A stretch of DNA of 64,000 nt from an uncultured Prevotellaceae bacterium (GTDB lineage Bacteria; Bacteroidota; Bacteroidia; Bacteroidales; Muribaculaceae). The translations under genes and the position numbers were made by a program. The notes under the pieces were generated by a model, which was not told the origin of the DNA, did no database searches, and saw only the letters and a list, made by a program, of their open reading frames with translations. Location: assembly GCA_900317325.1 (NCBI GenBank), contig ONGE01000004.1, forward strand, positions 124,001 to 188,000, given 5' to 3'. Below, piece after piece: positions 38,544-45,252 of the stretch; within the stretch, counting starts at the first letter, position 1, and every line of letters begins with the position of its first letter.

Positions 38544-38570
38544 TTTATTCCTGCTTTGTTGCCCAAATGG

Positions 38571-39155
38571 TTATTCGCTTATCGCGGTTGTTGATTGTTT
38601 CTCTTTTTCCTCGAGGACGCGTAGCTTCTCGATGTCCATGTCGTCAGGATCTCCCTTTCCTGAATACTTCAGGAGCCACCACAGTCCGCTGATTAAAGCA
38701 ACGACACCGATTGCAGCCAAAACGATCAGATACCAGGGGCTCTTGTCCAATAGCCACAAGACGACAGCAAGCGTGAAACACAATGTCGTGGTGAGGATGA
38801 TCAGCTTGGAGAAAAGGGAGTCGGCGCCAAGCAGCTTGAGCAGGTGCTGCATCTCACTGGCTGATGAGGAGCAACGGATGCGTTCATAGATGAAGGCATA
38901 GAACACCATGACCAATGCAAACACCAGCATCAGTGCAATCAGTGGACACAAATATAGTTTGCTGTCGTTCACGTCGTCAAATTTGATGATGCCGTTAATG
39001 GCGAAAATGATGGCCAGAACGCTGTAAAAAACAATATAGAAGCGACAGCCCTTCCTGATGGACTTGAGCAACTGTTCTTTCTCGTTGACCTGCTCAGGAG
39101 CGAACTCCTCCTGGGTAGGGATTTGAGGCTCATCGATATGATTTTCGGGTTTCAT
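38571..39155 (-). CDS. Unknown four-TM membrane protein
   Basis: 194 residues. A charged N-terminus (about 1-30) precedes four hydrophobic segments in two pairs (about 38-58, 67-90, 117-135, 142-162), then a charged, Glu/Lys-rich tail (KLRVLEEKEKQS). I recognise no family. It lies 27 bp upstream of the M48 gene on the same strand and is probably co-transcribed from the promoter at 39236-39243. Confidence 0.75.
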   Translation of the reverse strand: MKPENHIDEPQIPTQEEFAPEQVNEKEQLLKSIRKGCRFYIVFYSVLAIIFAINGIIKFDDVNDSKLYLCPLIALMLVFALVMVFYAFIYERIRCSSSASEMQHLLKLLGADSLFSKLIILTTTLCFTLAVVLWLLDKSPWYLIVLAAIGVVALISGLWWLLKYSGKGDPDDMDIEKLRVLEEKEKQSTTAISE

Positions 39156-39235
39156 AATGCATTGATTTTAATAGGTGAAATGACTTGTTATTCATCTTCT
39201 GTCCTTAAAACGCGGCCAGGTATAATAAAACTTCA

Positions 39236-39243
39236 CAAAGGTA
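39236..39243 (-). promoter_or_regulatory. -7 element TAccTTTG
   Basis: The minus strand reads TACCTTTG about 80 bp before the start of the unknown membrane protein. Confidence 0.6.
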
Positions 39244-39269
39244 GCATTTTTCTCCATTTTTTGCAAACA

Positions 39270-40037
39270 CTAGTTCTCTTTGATGAAACACGGCTGGTCA
39301 AGCTCGCTTGATGCAGCGCTGAAAGTGAAACCCTCGTACTGGAATGCCGCCAGTTCTTCGGGATTGGAGAGTCTTTCCTGGAGTATCATGCGGGTCATGG
39401 CACCGCGGCAGGTCTTGGCCCACACGGCCTGCACCTTGAGCAGGTCGCCCTTGCGCACAAGGAACATGGGCTGCACCACGCGCACCTCTCGCTTGACGCG
39501 CTGCCAGTCCACCAGACGCTGAAATTCCTCGGTGGCGAGGTGGATGAGCACGCTGTCATCGGCCTTGACGCTGTCGATGAGCACCTGGGTCAGGCGAGGC
39601 TTCCAGTAGTCAAACAGGGTGCCGCCTCCCGCGTCGGGCAGTTCTACATGACCTTCCAGCCTGTAGGGGCGTAAGTCGTCGAGCGGTCGCAGCAGGCCGT
39701 ACAAGAACGACATCACCCACAGGTGGCCTTGGCCGTGGAGCAGCGTGGGTGTGTCCAATGTTTCGGCCTTGAGGTGCTTGTAGGCCTGGCCATGATAGGC
39801 GAGGATGGCGGGCAGGGGCTCGTGAGGGTCTTCAAAACGCAGGTACCGCAAGCGGTTCTGTGATGCGATGGCTTGGGAGCAACCCAGCATCTCGGCAAGT
39901 GCCTCGGCTGGGTACTGCATCATGTCACGGGCAAGCGTCTGCGCCTCCTGCAGGAACTGCGGAGTCGTGGCCGCAATGCCCTCGGGCACCGTGGCCCGGT
40001 CATTCATGATCTTGGCACTGGCAAGTATGATCTGCAT
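39270..40037 (-). CDS. yaaA: Peroxide stress protein YaaA
   Basis: 255 residues, matching the YaaA/UPF0246 family: MQIILASAKIM start, ILAYHGQAYKHLKAETL, LYGLLRPLDDLRPYRLEG, NLA-type IHLATEEFQRLVD, and KTCRGAMTRMIL. In E. coli YaaA limits free iron under peroxide stress; that role is extrapolated here. Confidence 0.92.
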   Translation of the reverse strand: MQIILASAKIMNDRATVPEGIAATTPQFLQEAQTLARDMMQYPAEALAEMLGCSQAIASQNRLRYLRFEDPHEPLPAILAYHGQAYKHLKAETLDTPTLLHGQGHLWVMSFLYGLLRPLDDLRPYRLEGHVELPDAGGGTLFDYWKPRLTQVLIDSVKADDSVLIHLATEEFQRLVDWQRVKREVRVVQPMFLVRKGDLLKVQAVWAKTCRGAMTRMILQERLSNPEELAAFQYEGFTFSAASSELDQPCFIKEN

Positions 40038-40367
40038 AAAACGCTATTCTCAATGATTGTCTTTCAATCCGCTAAATTACAACAAATGCACTGAATATCC
40101 GACTCTGGAGAGCAAAAACCTGATTCACCCCTCTCGTATAGACGGTGTCATTGGTATCGGCCCTGCTTTCCTTTTCGGTCCTGAAATGGGCAGTTCTGCT
40201 CCGCATTTTACGGGAAAATCGGGAGTGCTAGTCCGCCTTTTCAGTGTTTTTCCTCTCATCGCTCTTGGCTTTGGGCAGTGGGGCGTGGTGGAGATTTTTG
40301 CCGAAATGTTGGTTAGGTCTAAAATGCGTTGTACCTTTGCAGTATCACATAGATTAAACCTGAAGAT
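40038..40367. other. Intergenic region between divergent yaaA and a lipoprotein gene
   Basis: 330 bp. Only the promoter of the downstream gene is supported: TTG 40309-40311, N20, TACCTTTG 40332-40339. An open frame across it shares no recognisable motif and I do not call it. Confidence 0.5.
40309..40339 (+). promoter_or_regulatory. Promoter TTG-N20-TAccTTTG of the lipoprotein gene
   Basis: Both elements match the Bacteroidetes consensus with a 20-bp spacer, 28 bp before the ATG at 40368. Confidence 0.75.
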
Positions 40368-40979
40368 ATGAAAAAGATGAAATTTTGGATGATGGCCGCC
40401 ATCCTGCTCTGCGGCTTTGCTAGTGTGACTTCGTGCAATGGCAATGCCGGCGCTGAGAAGGCCGAGAAAGAAACAGCCAGTGTTGATCTGGATGCATCCA
40501 TTACGTCGGCTATCGACAAGTATCTGGTTGACTCGATCGGCAAGCATTATGCCGGTACTGGTATGTGCATCCCCTCTGTGTCTTATCAAACCAATGAAAT
40601 GAGTAACGATAGCTTGACGGTGTGGGGTGACTACTGGGTATATAAGTACAATATCGTGGGTGATACCCTGAAGTGTGTATCGGGTGGAAACCATGCAGGA
40701 AAAATGTTGCTTCTCAAGAATGTGAAAGGTAAATACCGCGTGGTATCATTTGAGCAGGTCGAGGACGGTCATGGCAATATGGAGAGTGCAAAGCGCATTT
40801 TCGGTAAATACTATGATGATTTCCATGCCGCTAACAGCGATGAGAATAAACGTGAGGAAATCCGTGCCGCAGCAATCGCCGACTTTGTGCAAGCCAAAAA
40901 GCTGTTCGTCAAGCACTATCAGGACTACGGCTGGCCCGCCAAGAAAATTCCCGTTGACACCGTTAGCACGGAAAAGTAA
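40368..40979 (+). CDS. Putative lipoprotein of unknown function
   Basis: 203 residues. Lipobox-like CGFASVTSC (acylated Cys about 23), then an Ala/Glu-rich linker and a mixed alpha-beta domain (YLVDSIGKHYAGTGMCIPSV, DYWVYKYNIVGDTLKCVSGGNHAGKMLLLKN). No family recognised. A heptamer array and cinA follow. Confidence 0.8.
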   Translation: MKKMKFWMMAAILLCGFASVTSCNGNAGAEKAEKETASVDLDASITSAIDKYLVDSIGKHYAGTGMCIPSVSYQTNEMSNDSLTVWGDYWVYKYNIVGDTLKCVSGGNHAGKMLLLKNVKGKYRVVSFEQVEDGHGNMESAKRIFGKYYDDFHAANSDENKREEIRAAAIADFVQAKKLFVKHYQDYGWPAKKIPVDTVSTEK

Positions 40980-40980
40980 G

Positions 40981-41015
40981 TTAGGAGTTAGGAATTAGGA
41001 GTTAGGAATTAGGAA
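40981..41015 (+). repeat. Five 7-bp units TTAGGAR
   Basis: TTAGGAG, TTAGGAA, TTAGGAG, TTAGGAA, TTAGGAA in exact succession right behind the lipoprotein stop. Confidence 0.9.
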
Positions 41016-41030
41016 TGGCATTTGCCAACA

Positions 41031-41072
41031 ACTAGAAACTAGGGACTAGAAACTAAAAACTAAAAACTGAAC
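41031..41072 (+). repeat. Six 7-bp units ACTARRR abutting the cinA start
   Basis: ACTAGAA, ACTAGGG, ACTAGAA, ACTAAAA, ACTAAAA, ACTGAAC in exact register, ending 1 nt before the cinA ATG. No promoter consensus lies between the array and the start. Confidence 0.9.
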
Positions 41073-41073
41073 A

Positions 41074-42309
41074 ATGAAATACAGCATTATTGCCATCGGT
41101 GACGAGCTGCTCATCGGGCAGGTCACCGACACCAACTCGGGTTGGATTGCACGACACATGACGCCGCGCGGCTGGGACGTGAACACCGTGCAGGTGGTCC
41201 CTGACGATGCCCGTCAGATTGAACTTGCCATCGACCGCGCCTTCGCTCAGACCGACGTCGTGCTCATGACGGGCGGCCTGGGACCCACCAAGGATGACAT
41301 CACCAAGCCCACGCTGTGCCGCTACTTCGGCGGCGAGATGGTGCTTGACAAGGATGTGGAGCGCAACGTTATGCAGGTGATGGAGCGCCGGCACCTCAAG
41401 CTCAACGAGTACACACGCCTGCAGGCGATGGTGCCCTCGTCGTGCCGCGTGATTCAGAACGAGATGGGTACGGCGCCGCTCATGTGGTTTGAGCGCGACG
41501 GCAAGGTGCTGGTGAGTATGCCTGGCGTGCCCTTTGAGCTGCAAGGCATGATGGAACGTGCCATCATACCGCAGTTGCTCGCCCGCTTCAACGACGGCGA
41601 GGACATCGAGTTCCGCACCTTTGTCGTCACGGGCATCATCGAGTCGGCTCTGGCGATGCAGCTCGATGAGTTCGAGCGCAATATGCCTCACGGCATCCAC
41701 TTGGCTTATCTGCCCGAGGGCGGCATCATCCGCCTGAGGCTGACAGGCTCCTCGACCGACGCCAGCCAGATTAACGACGACATGGATCGCCTGTCGCGCC
41801 AGCTGCACGACATCCTGGACGGCCACATCATCGCCGACGGCGACAAGCGCCTGCCCGAGATATTGGGCGACCGCCTGCGCGAGCGGGGACTCACGCTCTC
41901 CACTGCCGAGAGCTGCACTGGCGGCAATATCGCTCACGAGATCACAAGCATCGCCGGCAGCAGCGACTATTTCAAGGGCGCAGTGGTGAGCTATGCCAAC
42001 GAGGTGAAGATGGCCCTTCTTGGCGTCAACGAGCAGGATATCATTGACCACGGCGTGGTGAGCGAACCCGTCGTGCGGCAGATGGCCGAGGGCGCTTGTC
42101 GCGCCTTGGGCACCGACTGCGCCATCGCCACGAGCGGCATCGCCGGCCCTGGCGGTGGCACGCCCACCAAGCCCGTAGGCACCGTGTGGATGGCTGCCAA
42201 GTGCGGTGACAGCATCGTCAGTCAGGTCAAGCAGTTGCCCGGCGACCGTTCCCGTGTCATCACCCGAGCCACCCTCGAGGCCCAGCTGCTCCTGTTGTCA
42301 CTGTTGTAA
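41074..42309 (+). CDS. cinA: CinA family protein (competence/damage-inducible; NMN deamidase-type)
   Basis: 411 residues. N-terminal MoCF-biosynthesis-like domain (IIAIGDELLIGQVTDTNSGWIA, VLMTGGLGPTKDDITK, MPGVPFELQGMM) and C-terminal CinA domain with the catalytic pattern LSTAESCTGGNIAHEIT, VSYANEVKMALLGV and ATSGIAGPGGGTPTKPVGTVW. It is linked to pyridine-nucleotide recycling. Confidence 0.94.
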   Translation: MKYSIIAIGDELLIGQVTDTNSGWIARHMTPRGWDVNTVQVVPDDARQIELAIDRAFAQTDVVLMTGGLGPTKDDITKPTLCRYFGGEMVLDKDVERNVMQVMERRHLKLNEYTRLQAMVPSSCRVIQNEMGTAPLMWFERDGKVLVSMPGVPFELQGMMERAIIPQLLARFNDGEDIEFRTFVVTGIIESALAMQLDEFERNMPHGIHLAYLPEGGIIRLRLTGSSTDASQINDDMDRLSRQLHDILDGHIIADGDKRLPEILGDRLRERGLTLSTAESCTGGNIAHEITSIAGSSDYFKGAVVSYANEVKMALLGVNEQDIIDHGVVSEPVVRQMAEGACRALGTDCAIATSGIAGPGGGTPTKPVGTVWMAAKCGDSIVSQVKQLPGDRSRVITRATLEAQLLLLSLL

Positions 42310-42366
42310 CTTTACAGCCTTTACAGCCAATGGCGCATAACGTTAGAGACAATACTGTAACATCAA

Positions 42367-42486
42367 GAGGGTGTGTCATAATTGCGACTCGGTAATATAA
42401 CCGTGCTATCGCACGGGAAATTAAACAAATTATTAAATTAAAATTGATACTATTATCATATTAATGTTGAATTATGACACACCCTC
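42367..42486. mobile_element. MITE-like 120-bp element with 17-bp perfect terminal inverted repeats
   Basis: GAGGGTGTGTCATAATT at 42367-42383 and its exact reverse complement at 42470-42486 enclose an AT-rich core without an open frame. The core holds a second hairpin, CCGTGC-TATC-GCACGG (42401-42416). The GAGGGTGTGTCA end resembles IS termini known to me in Bacteroidetes. No clear target-site duplication is seen. It could instead be a long stem-loop. Confidence 0.65.
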
Positions 42487-42583
42487 CTCGCGAGGCAGTT
42501 CATTGGCGTAATTTGGCGAAGGAGATTGCTTTGGTGATTTCAATGTCCCGAAAGACGTATAGAACCATAAACGTTTACCGATC

Positions 42584-43462
42584 ATGAAGAGATATATCAT
42601 ATTACTGGTTGTTGCATTGCTGGGTGCTCTGGTGGTGGGCGCCAGTACCGTGCGTGACGATGACGACAAGGATCCGAGCATTCAGCGCGGCATCCGTCGC
42701 CTGCATCCCGAGCGTGAGCGCGCCAAGGCCATTCAGAAGCTCCGCCAGCAGATGTCACGCAAGGCCGACCCTAATGCCGATCCTTGGGATACCAGCGACG
42801 AGGTGTGGGGCACGGTCGATTTGCCGCCGCTCGACACCAGGGACAGTGCCGCCGTCGAGGGACACCGCCTGAACGGTGCCAACTATCACACCCGCAAGAC
42901 GGCTGCCGAGCAGGCTGCGCTCGACTCGTTGCTCTCGCTTGATTACAGTATCAAGGAATACGGCTACCGGCGCATGAAATGGCGGGACCTGCCCGTGACC
43001 GCCACGCTGGACCAACTGATGCCCTATTTCGTCCTTGACGAGCACGGCGACTGCTATTCGTGTTATGTCTCACGGGCCAAAGACAGCAACGAGGTGTTCT
43101 TTGTCTTCACCATCGACGACGACAGCGTGCCCGGCCCGCTGCGCATGTGTGTGCAGTACTGTGCAGACGACCCGCTCGACTTCGACCAGATGGTCTTCAC
43201 GATCGACGGTTATGACTATCCCTACTTTCCTACCGACCACGAGAGCGGCACTATCGACGATAACCTGTATTGGGAGACGAGCGACGATGTGCTGCAACCC
43301 GCCTACAAGGATCTGGTCTATGCCCTGGCCCACAGCAATTGGGTGGCACTTAAGATGATGAGCACTCGCGGCATCCACCATGTGAAGATGCTTACCGATG
43401 GCCAGCGCGAAGACTTCGCCCACACGCTCGACCTCTACCGCCTCTTGGGCGGCGAACTCTAG
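42584..43462 (+). CDS. Exported protein of unknown function
   Basis: 292 residues with a signal peptide (MKRYIILLVVALLGALVVGAS), then a strongly charged stretch (VRDDDDKDPSIQRGIRRLHPERERAK) and a single globular domain with an alpha-beta pattern (KEYGYRRMKWRDLPVTATLDQLMPYF, VFFVFTIDDDSVPGPLRMCVQYCADDPLDFD). I recognise no family or catalytic motif. Upstream lies the MITE-like element. Confidence 0.8.
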   Translation: MKRYIILLVVALLGALVVGASTVRDDDDKDPSIQRGIRRLHPERERAKAIQKLRQQMSRKADPNADPWDTSDEVWGTVDLPPLDTRDSAAVEGHRLNGANYHTRKTAAEQAALDSLLSLDYSIKEYGYRRMKWRDLPVTATLDQLMPYFVLDEHGDCYSCYVSRAKDSNEVFFVFTIDDDSVPGPLRMCVQYCADDPLDFDQMVFTIDGYDYPYFPTDHESGTIDDNLYWETSDDVLQPAYKDLVYALAHSNWVALKMMSTRGIHHVKMLTDGQREDFAHTLDLYRLLGGEL

Positions 43463-43503
43463 GCTAGGTGATAACCATCCACTCATCCACCCATCCACCC
43501 CAC

Positions 43504-43557
43504 TTATGCAACGGATTGCATAACTGTTTTCGGCCGTTTGCACGACTTTTTGCATAA
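43504..43557. promoter_or_regulatory. TTATGCAA/TTGCATAA operator-like sites before a winged-helix gene
   Basis: A palindrome TTATGCAA-CGGA-TTGCATAA (43504-43523) plus a third half-site TTGCATAA (43550-43557) directly upstream of the -33 element at 43562. The layout suits binding by a dimeric regulator, possibly the downstream winged-helix protein itself. Confidence 0.6.
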
Positions 43558-43561
43558 TTTG

Positions 43562-43593
43562 TTGGGCCAATATGGAGAAAAAGGTTACCTTTG
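43562..43593 (+). promoter_or_regulatory. Promoter TTG-N21-TAccTTTG of the winged-helix gene
   Basis: TTG at 43562-43564 and TACCTTTG at 43586-43593. Confidence 0.75.
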
Positions 43594-43643
43594 CGCCGAT
43601 TTTTACTAATCATTGATTGTTTTATTAAAGGTTTTATTTATTT

Positions 43644-43847
43644 ATGAACGCAGAAAACATTGGTACTTGGGCTGGTCTCGTGTGGAACGCCCTGAACGAT
43701 GCGCAGAAGGCTCTCACTCTGAAGGACCTGCGCAAGGCTACTAAACTCAAAGTGAACGAAATGCACTGCGCCCTGGGTTGGCTCGCCAAGGAAGGCAAGC
43801 TCAACTTCGCCGAGGGCAAGGATGACATCGAGGTTTCGCTGCGCTAA
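43644..43847 (+). CDS. Small winged-helix domain protein (DUF2582-like)
   Basis: 67 residues, a single winged-helix fold: GLVWNALNDAQKALTLKDLRKATKLKVNEMHCALGWLAKEGKLNF, then a short wing. It matches the small winged-helix proteins common in Bacteroidota; DNA binding is likely but unproven. It has its own promoter, a possible operator, and a strong terminator. Confidence 0.88.
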   Translation: MNAENIGTWAGLVWNALNDAQKALTLKDLRKATKLKVNEMHCALGWLAKEGKLNFAEGKDDIEVSLR

Positions 43848-43903
43848 GCCGAGAGCGAACAAGATCAACCCCTGGATTAAGAAATAAACATCCACTGATA
43901 TGG

Positions 43904-43944
43904 CAGTGATGGCGTGGACTAGTTACCACGCCATCACTGTTTTG
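43904..43944 (+). terminator. Terminator of the winged-helix gene
   Basis: Perfect 14-bp stem CAGTGATGGCGTGG (43904-43917) with CCACGCCATCACTG (43926-43939), then TTTT. Confidence 0.85.
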
Positions 43945-44102
43945 GTACAGTATAACCCACGTTAATAATTGTAGTCCATTTGATGACATTGGCGGCAAAC
44001 AGTGTCAAAAGAGTTGTCGCTGTCGTCCATCCCTTGTTGTCTATGTTGTTTTGGAAAAAGTGTGCGAATGCCTCAATAGATTCAGTTGCCCAGGGAAATC
44101 AA

Positions 44103-44228
44103 AAACCCGTGGCTCGTGGCCACGGGTTATCGTTCTGTAAAACAAACCATTACTAAGCACTTAAAGTCATACGCGGCTTCACAGCTTGCGATAAAACCAT
44201 TTATTCCATAGTTCATAAATTTGCTTGA
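44103..44228 (-). ncRNA. Orphan small RNA or small-protein transcript
   Basis: The minus strand has a complete transcription unit: TTTG (44264-44261), N19, TACCTTTG (44241-44234), about 125 nt of transcript, then a 9-bp terminator stem AACCCGTGG/CCACGGGTT (44128-44104) followed by TTTTT. Within it a 29-codon frame runs 44216 to 44127 (starts MNYGINGFIASCEAAY). Its stop codon lies in the 5' arm of the terminator. Whether the product is RNA, peptide or both cannot be told from sequence. Confidence 0.6.
44104..44128 (-). terminator. Minus-strand terminator of the orphan transcript
   Basis: Stem AACCCGTGG/CCACGGGTT with loop CCACGAG on the minus strand, followed by TTT. On the plus strand the stem is followed by ATCG, so direction is minus. 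Confidence 0.75.
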
Positions 44229-44233
44229 GTGCA

Positions 44234-44264
44234 CAAAGGTAAACACATTTTTTGGATTTACAAA
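44234..44264 (-). promoter_or_regulatory. Minus-strand promoter TTTG-N19-TAccTTTG
   Basis: Both elements match the consensus exactly. The only thing downstream is the short unit ending at 44103. Confidence 0.7.
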
Positions 44265-45020
44265 ACAAAATGATGGAAATTTTCAAAAAAGAATAATTTA
44301 TTTTTGTAAATGCTATCCGAAATGGTGTTTAATGGTCCCGAACAGCCATGATATAGTGTATGTCGCGCGGGGTGGGGAAGGCTGCAGTTGCGGTTTTCGT
44401 TTCTTAATTATAGCGTGTGCTGTGTGGTTTGGCAAACTGCAAACCGCGCTGATTGCCATGCCCTGAAGAGTGGGATACGCCTTGTGGCCACCGAAAACAG
44501 TAGTATTTGTGTTATTTTGATAAAAAATTCTTGGTTTTGCTTGCATTTTGTTTATTTATCCTTTTAATTTGCGACCGTATTAAGGTGTTTGCCGTCATGT
44601 CCCGCCTGGATAACGGAATATGAGCAGCGGCGATGCCATGACCTGATTATTTGAAACTCTAAACATTGACATCATGAAAAAGAGTGTTAGCACGACCCGC
44701 GTGTCACTGGTTGCTTGTTTGCAGTCGGTGCAATTCGTCGTGTAATGTTGTATTGAAACAAAAGCAAAGTGCAAGGTAATTTTTTCATAAGCGTTTTTTT
44801 TGATGGCACACGGGGATTAAGGTTAGAGTTAATGGATGAGATGTTAAGTGTGAATTTATTTGTAAAAATTGGTAAAAGTGCCCCGTGTGCCTTTTTTGTT
44901 TTCCATGTGAATGGAACATCAGCAAGAGCCTTAAAGACAAAAGTGTCAAAAAATCACACACAAAAGTGTCAAAAAATTAGACACTTCTCGTTTTTTGGTG
45001 AAAAAAGTTTGACACGCCGT
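44265..45020. other. Gene-poor AT-rich stretch with inverted and direct repeats
   Basis: No convincing gene. It holds an 11-bp inverted repeat GGCACACGGGG/CCCCGTGTGCC (44805-44815, 44881-44891) followed by TTTTTT, a 23-codon frame at 44674-44745 (starts MKKSVSTTRVSLVACL), and repeats of GTGTCAAAAAAT at 44943 and 44966. Open frames of 80-90 codons here show no family pattern. Confidence 0.5.
44966..44984. repeat. GTGTCAAAAAATTAGACAC motif, copy upstream of the scaffold gene
   Basis: A 19-bp imperfect palindrome (GTGTC...GACAC). A partial copy lies at 44943-44954. The same 19-mer occurs at 50888-50906 with a near-copy at 50911-50928, upstream of the C10 protease gene at 51070. Confidence 0.85.
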
Positions 45021-45040
45021 GAACACACATTATAATTTTG
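45008..45040 (+). promoter_or_regulatory. Promoter TTTG-N21-TAatTTTG of the scaffold leader
   Basis: TTTG at 45008-45011 and TAATTTTG at 45033-45040. No other promoter is visible before the gene at 45253. Confidence 0.65.
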
Positions 45041-45133
45041 TTGCAACGGGACAGAGGGATGATTCCTGTTCCCGCAGCGAACAAATGGTGATAAAAACAA
45101 TAAAATACAGGCTTTATTTGTGGTTAAATATGA

Positions 45134-45181
45134 GAGGTGCGTCGGCAAGATGCGAGAGTCCCAGGACGCACCTCCCTTTTT
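45134..45181 (+). terminator. Terminator/attenuator between the promoter and the scaffold gene
   Basis: Stem GAGGTGCGTC (45134-45143) with GACGCACCTC (45165-45174), then CCTTTTT. It lies about 90 nt behind the likely transcription start and 70 nt before the scaffold ATG. It could end a ~130-nt small RNA or attenuate the operon. Confidence 0.75.
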
Positions 45182-45252
45182 GCGCCACACGGCTATCGCT
45201 ATTGCAACAAAACCATAATAACTGATTATTTACTGTCTAAAACGTTTTGATT

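Noticed and set aside
40057-40371. 104-codon plus-strand frame in the yaaA-lipoprotein gap
   Set aside because: It has no recognisable motif, runs across the promoter of the next gene and overlaps its start.
44221-45035. 80-90-codon frames in the gene-poor stretch
   Set aside because: Composition and lack of family patterns suggest chance; they cross repeats and terminator-like structures.
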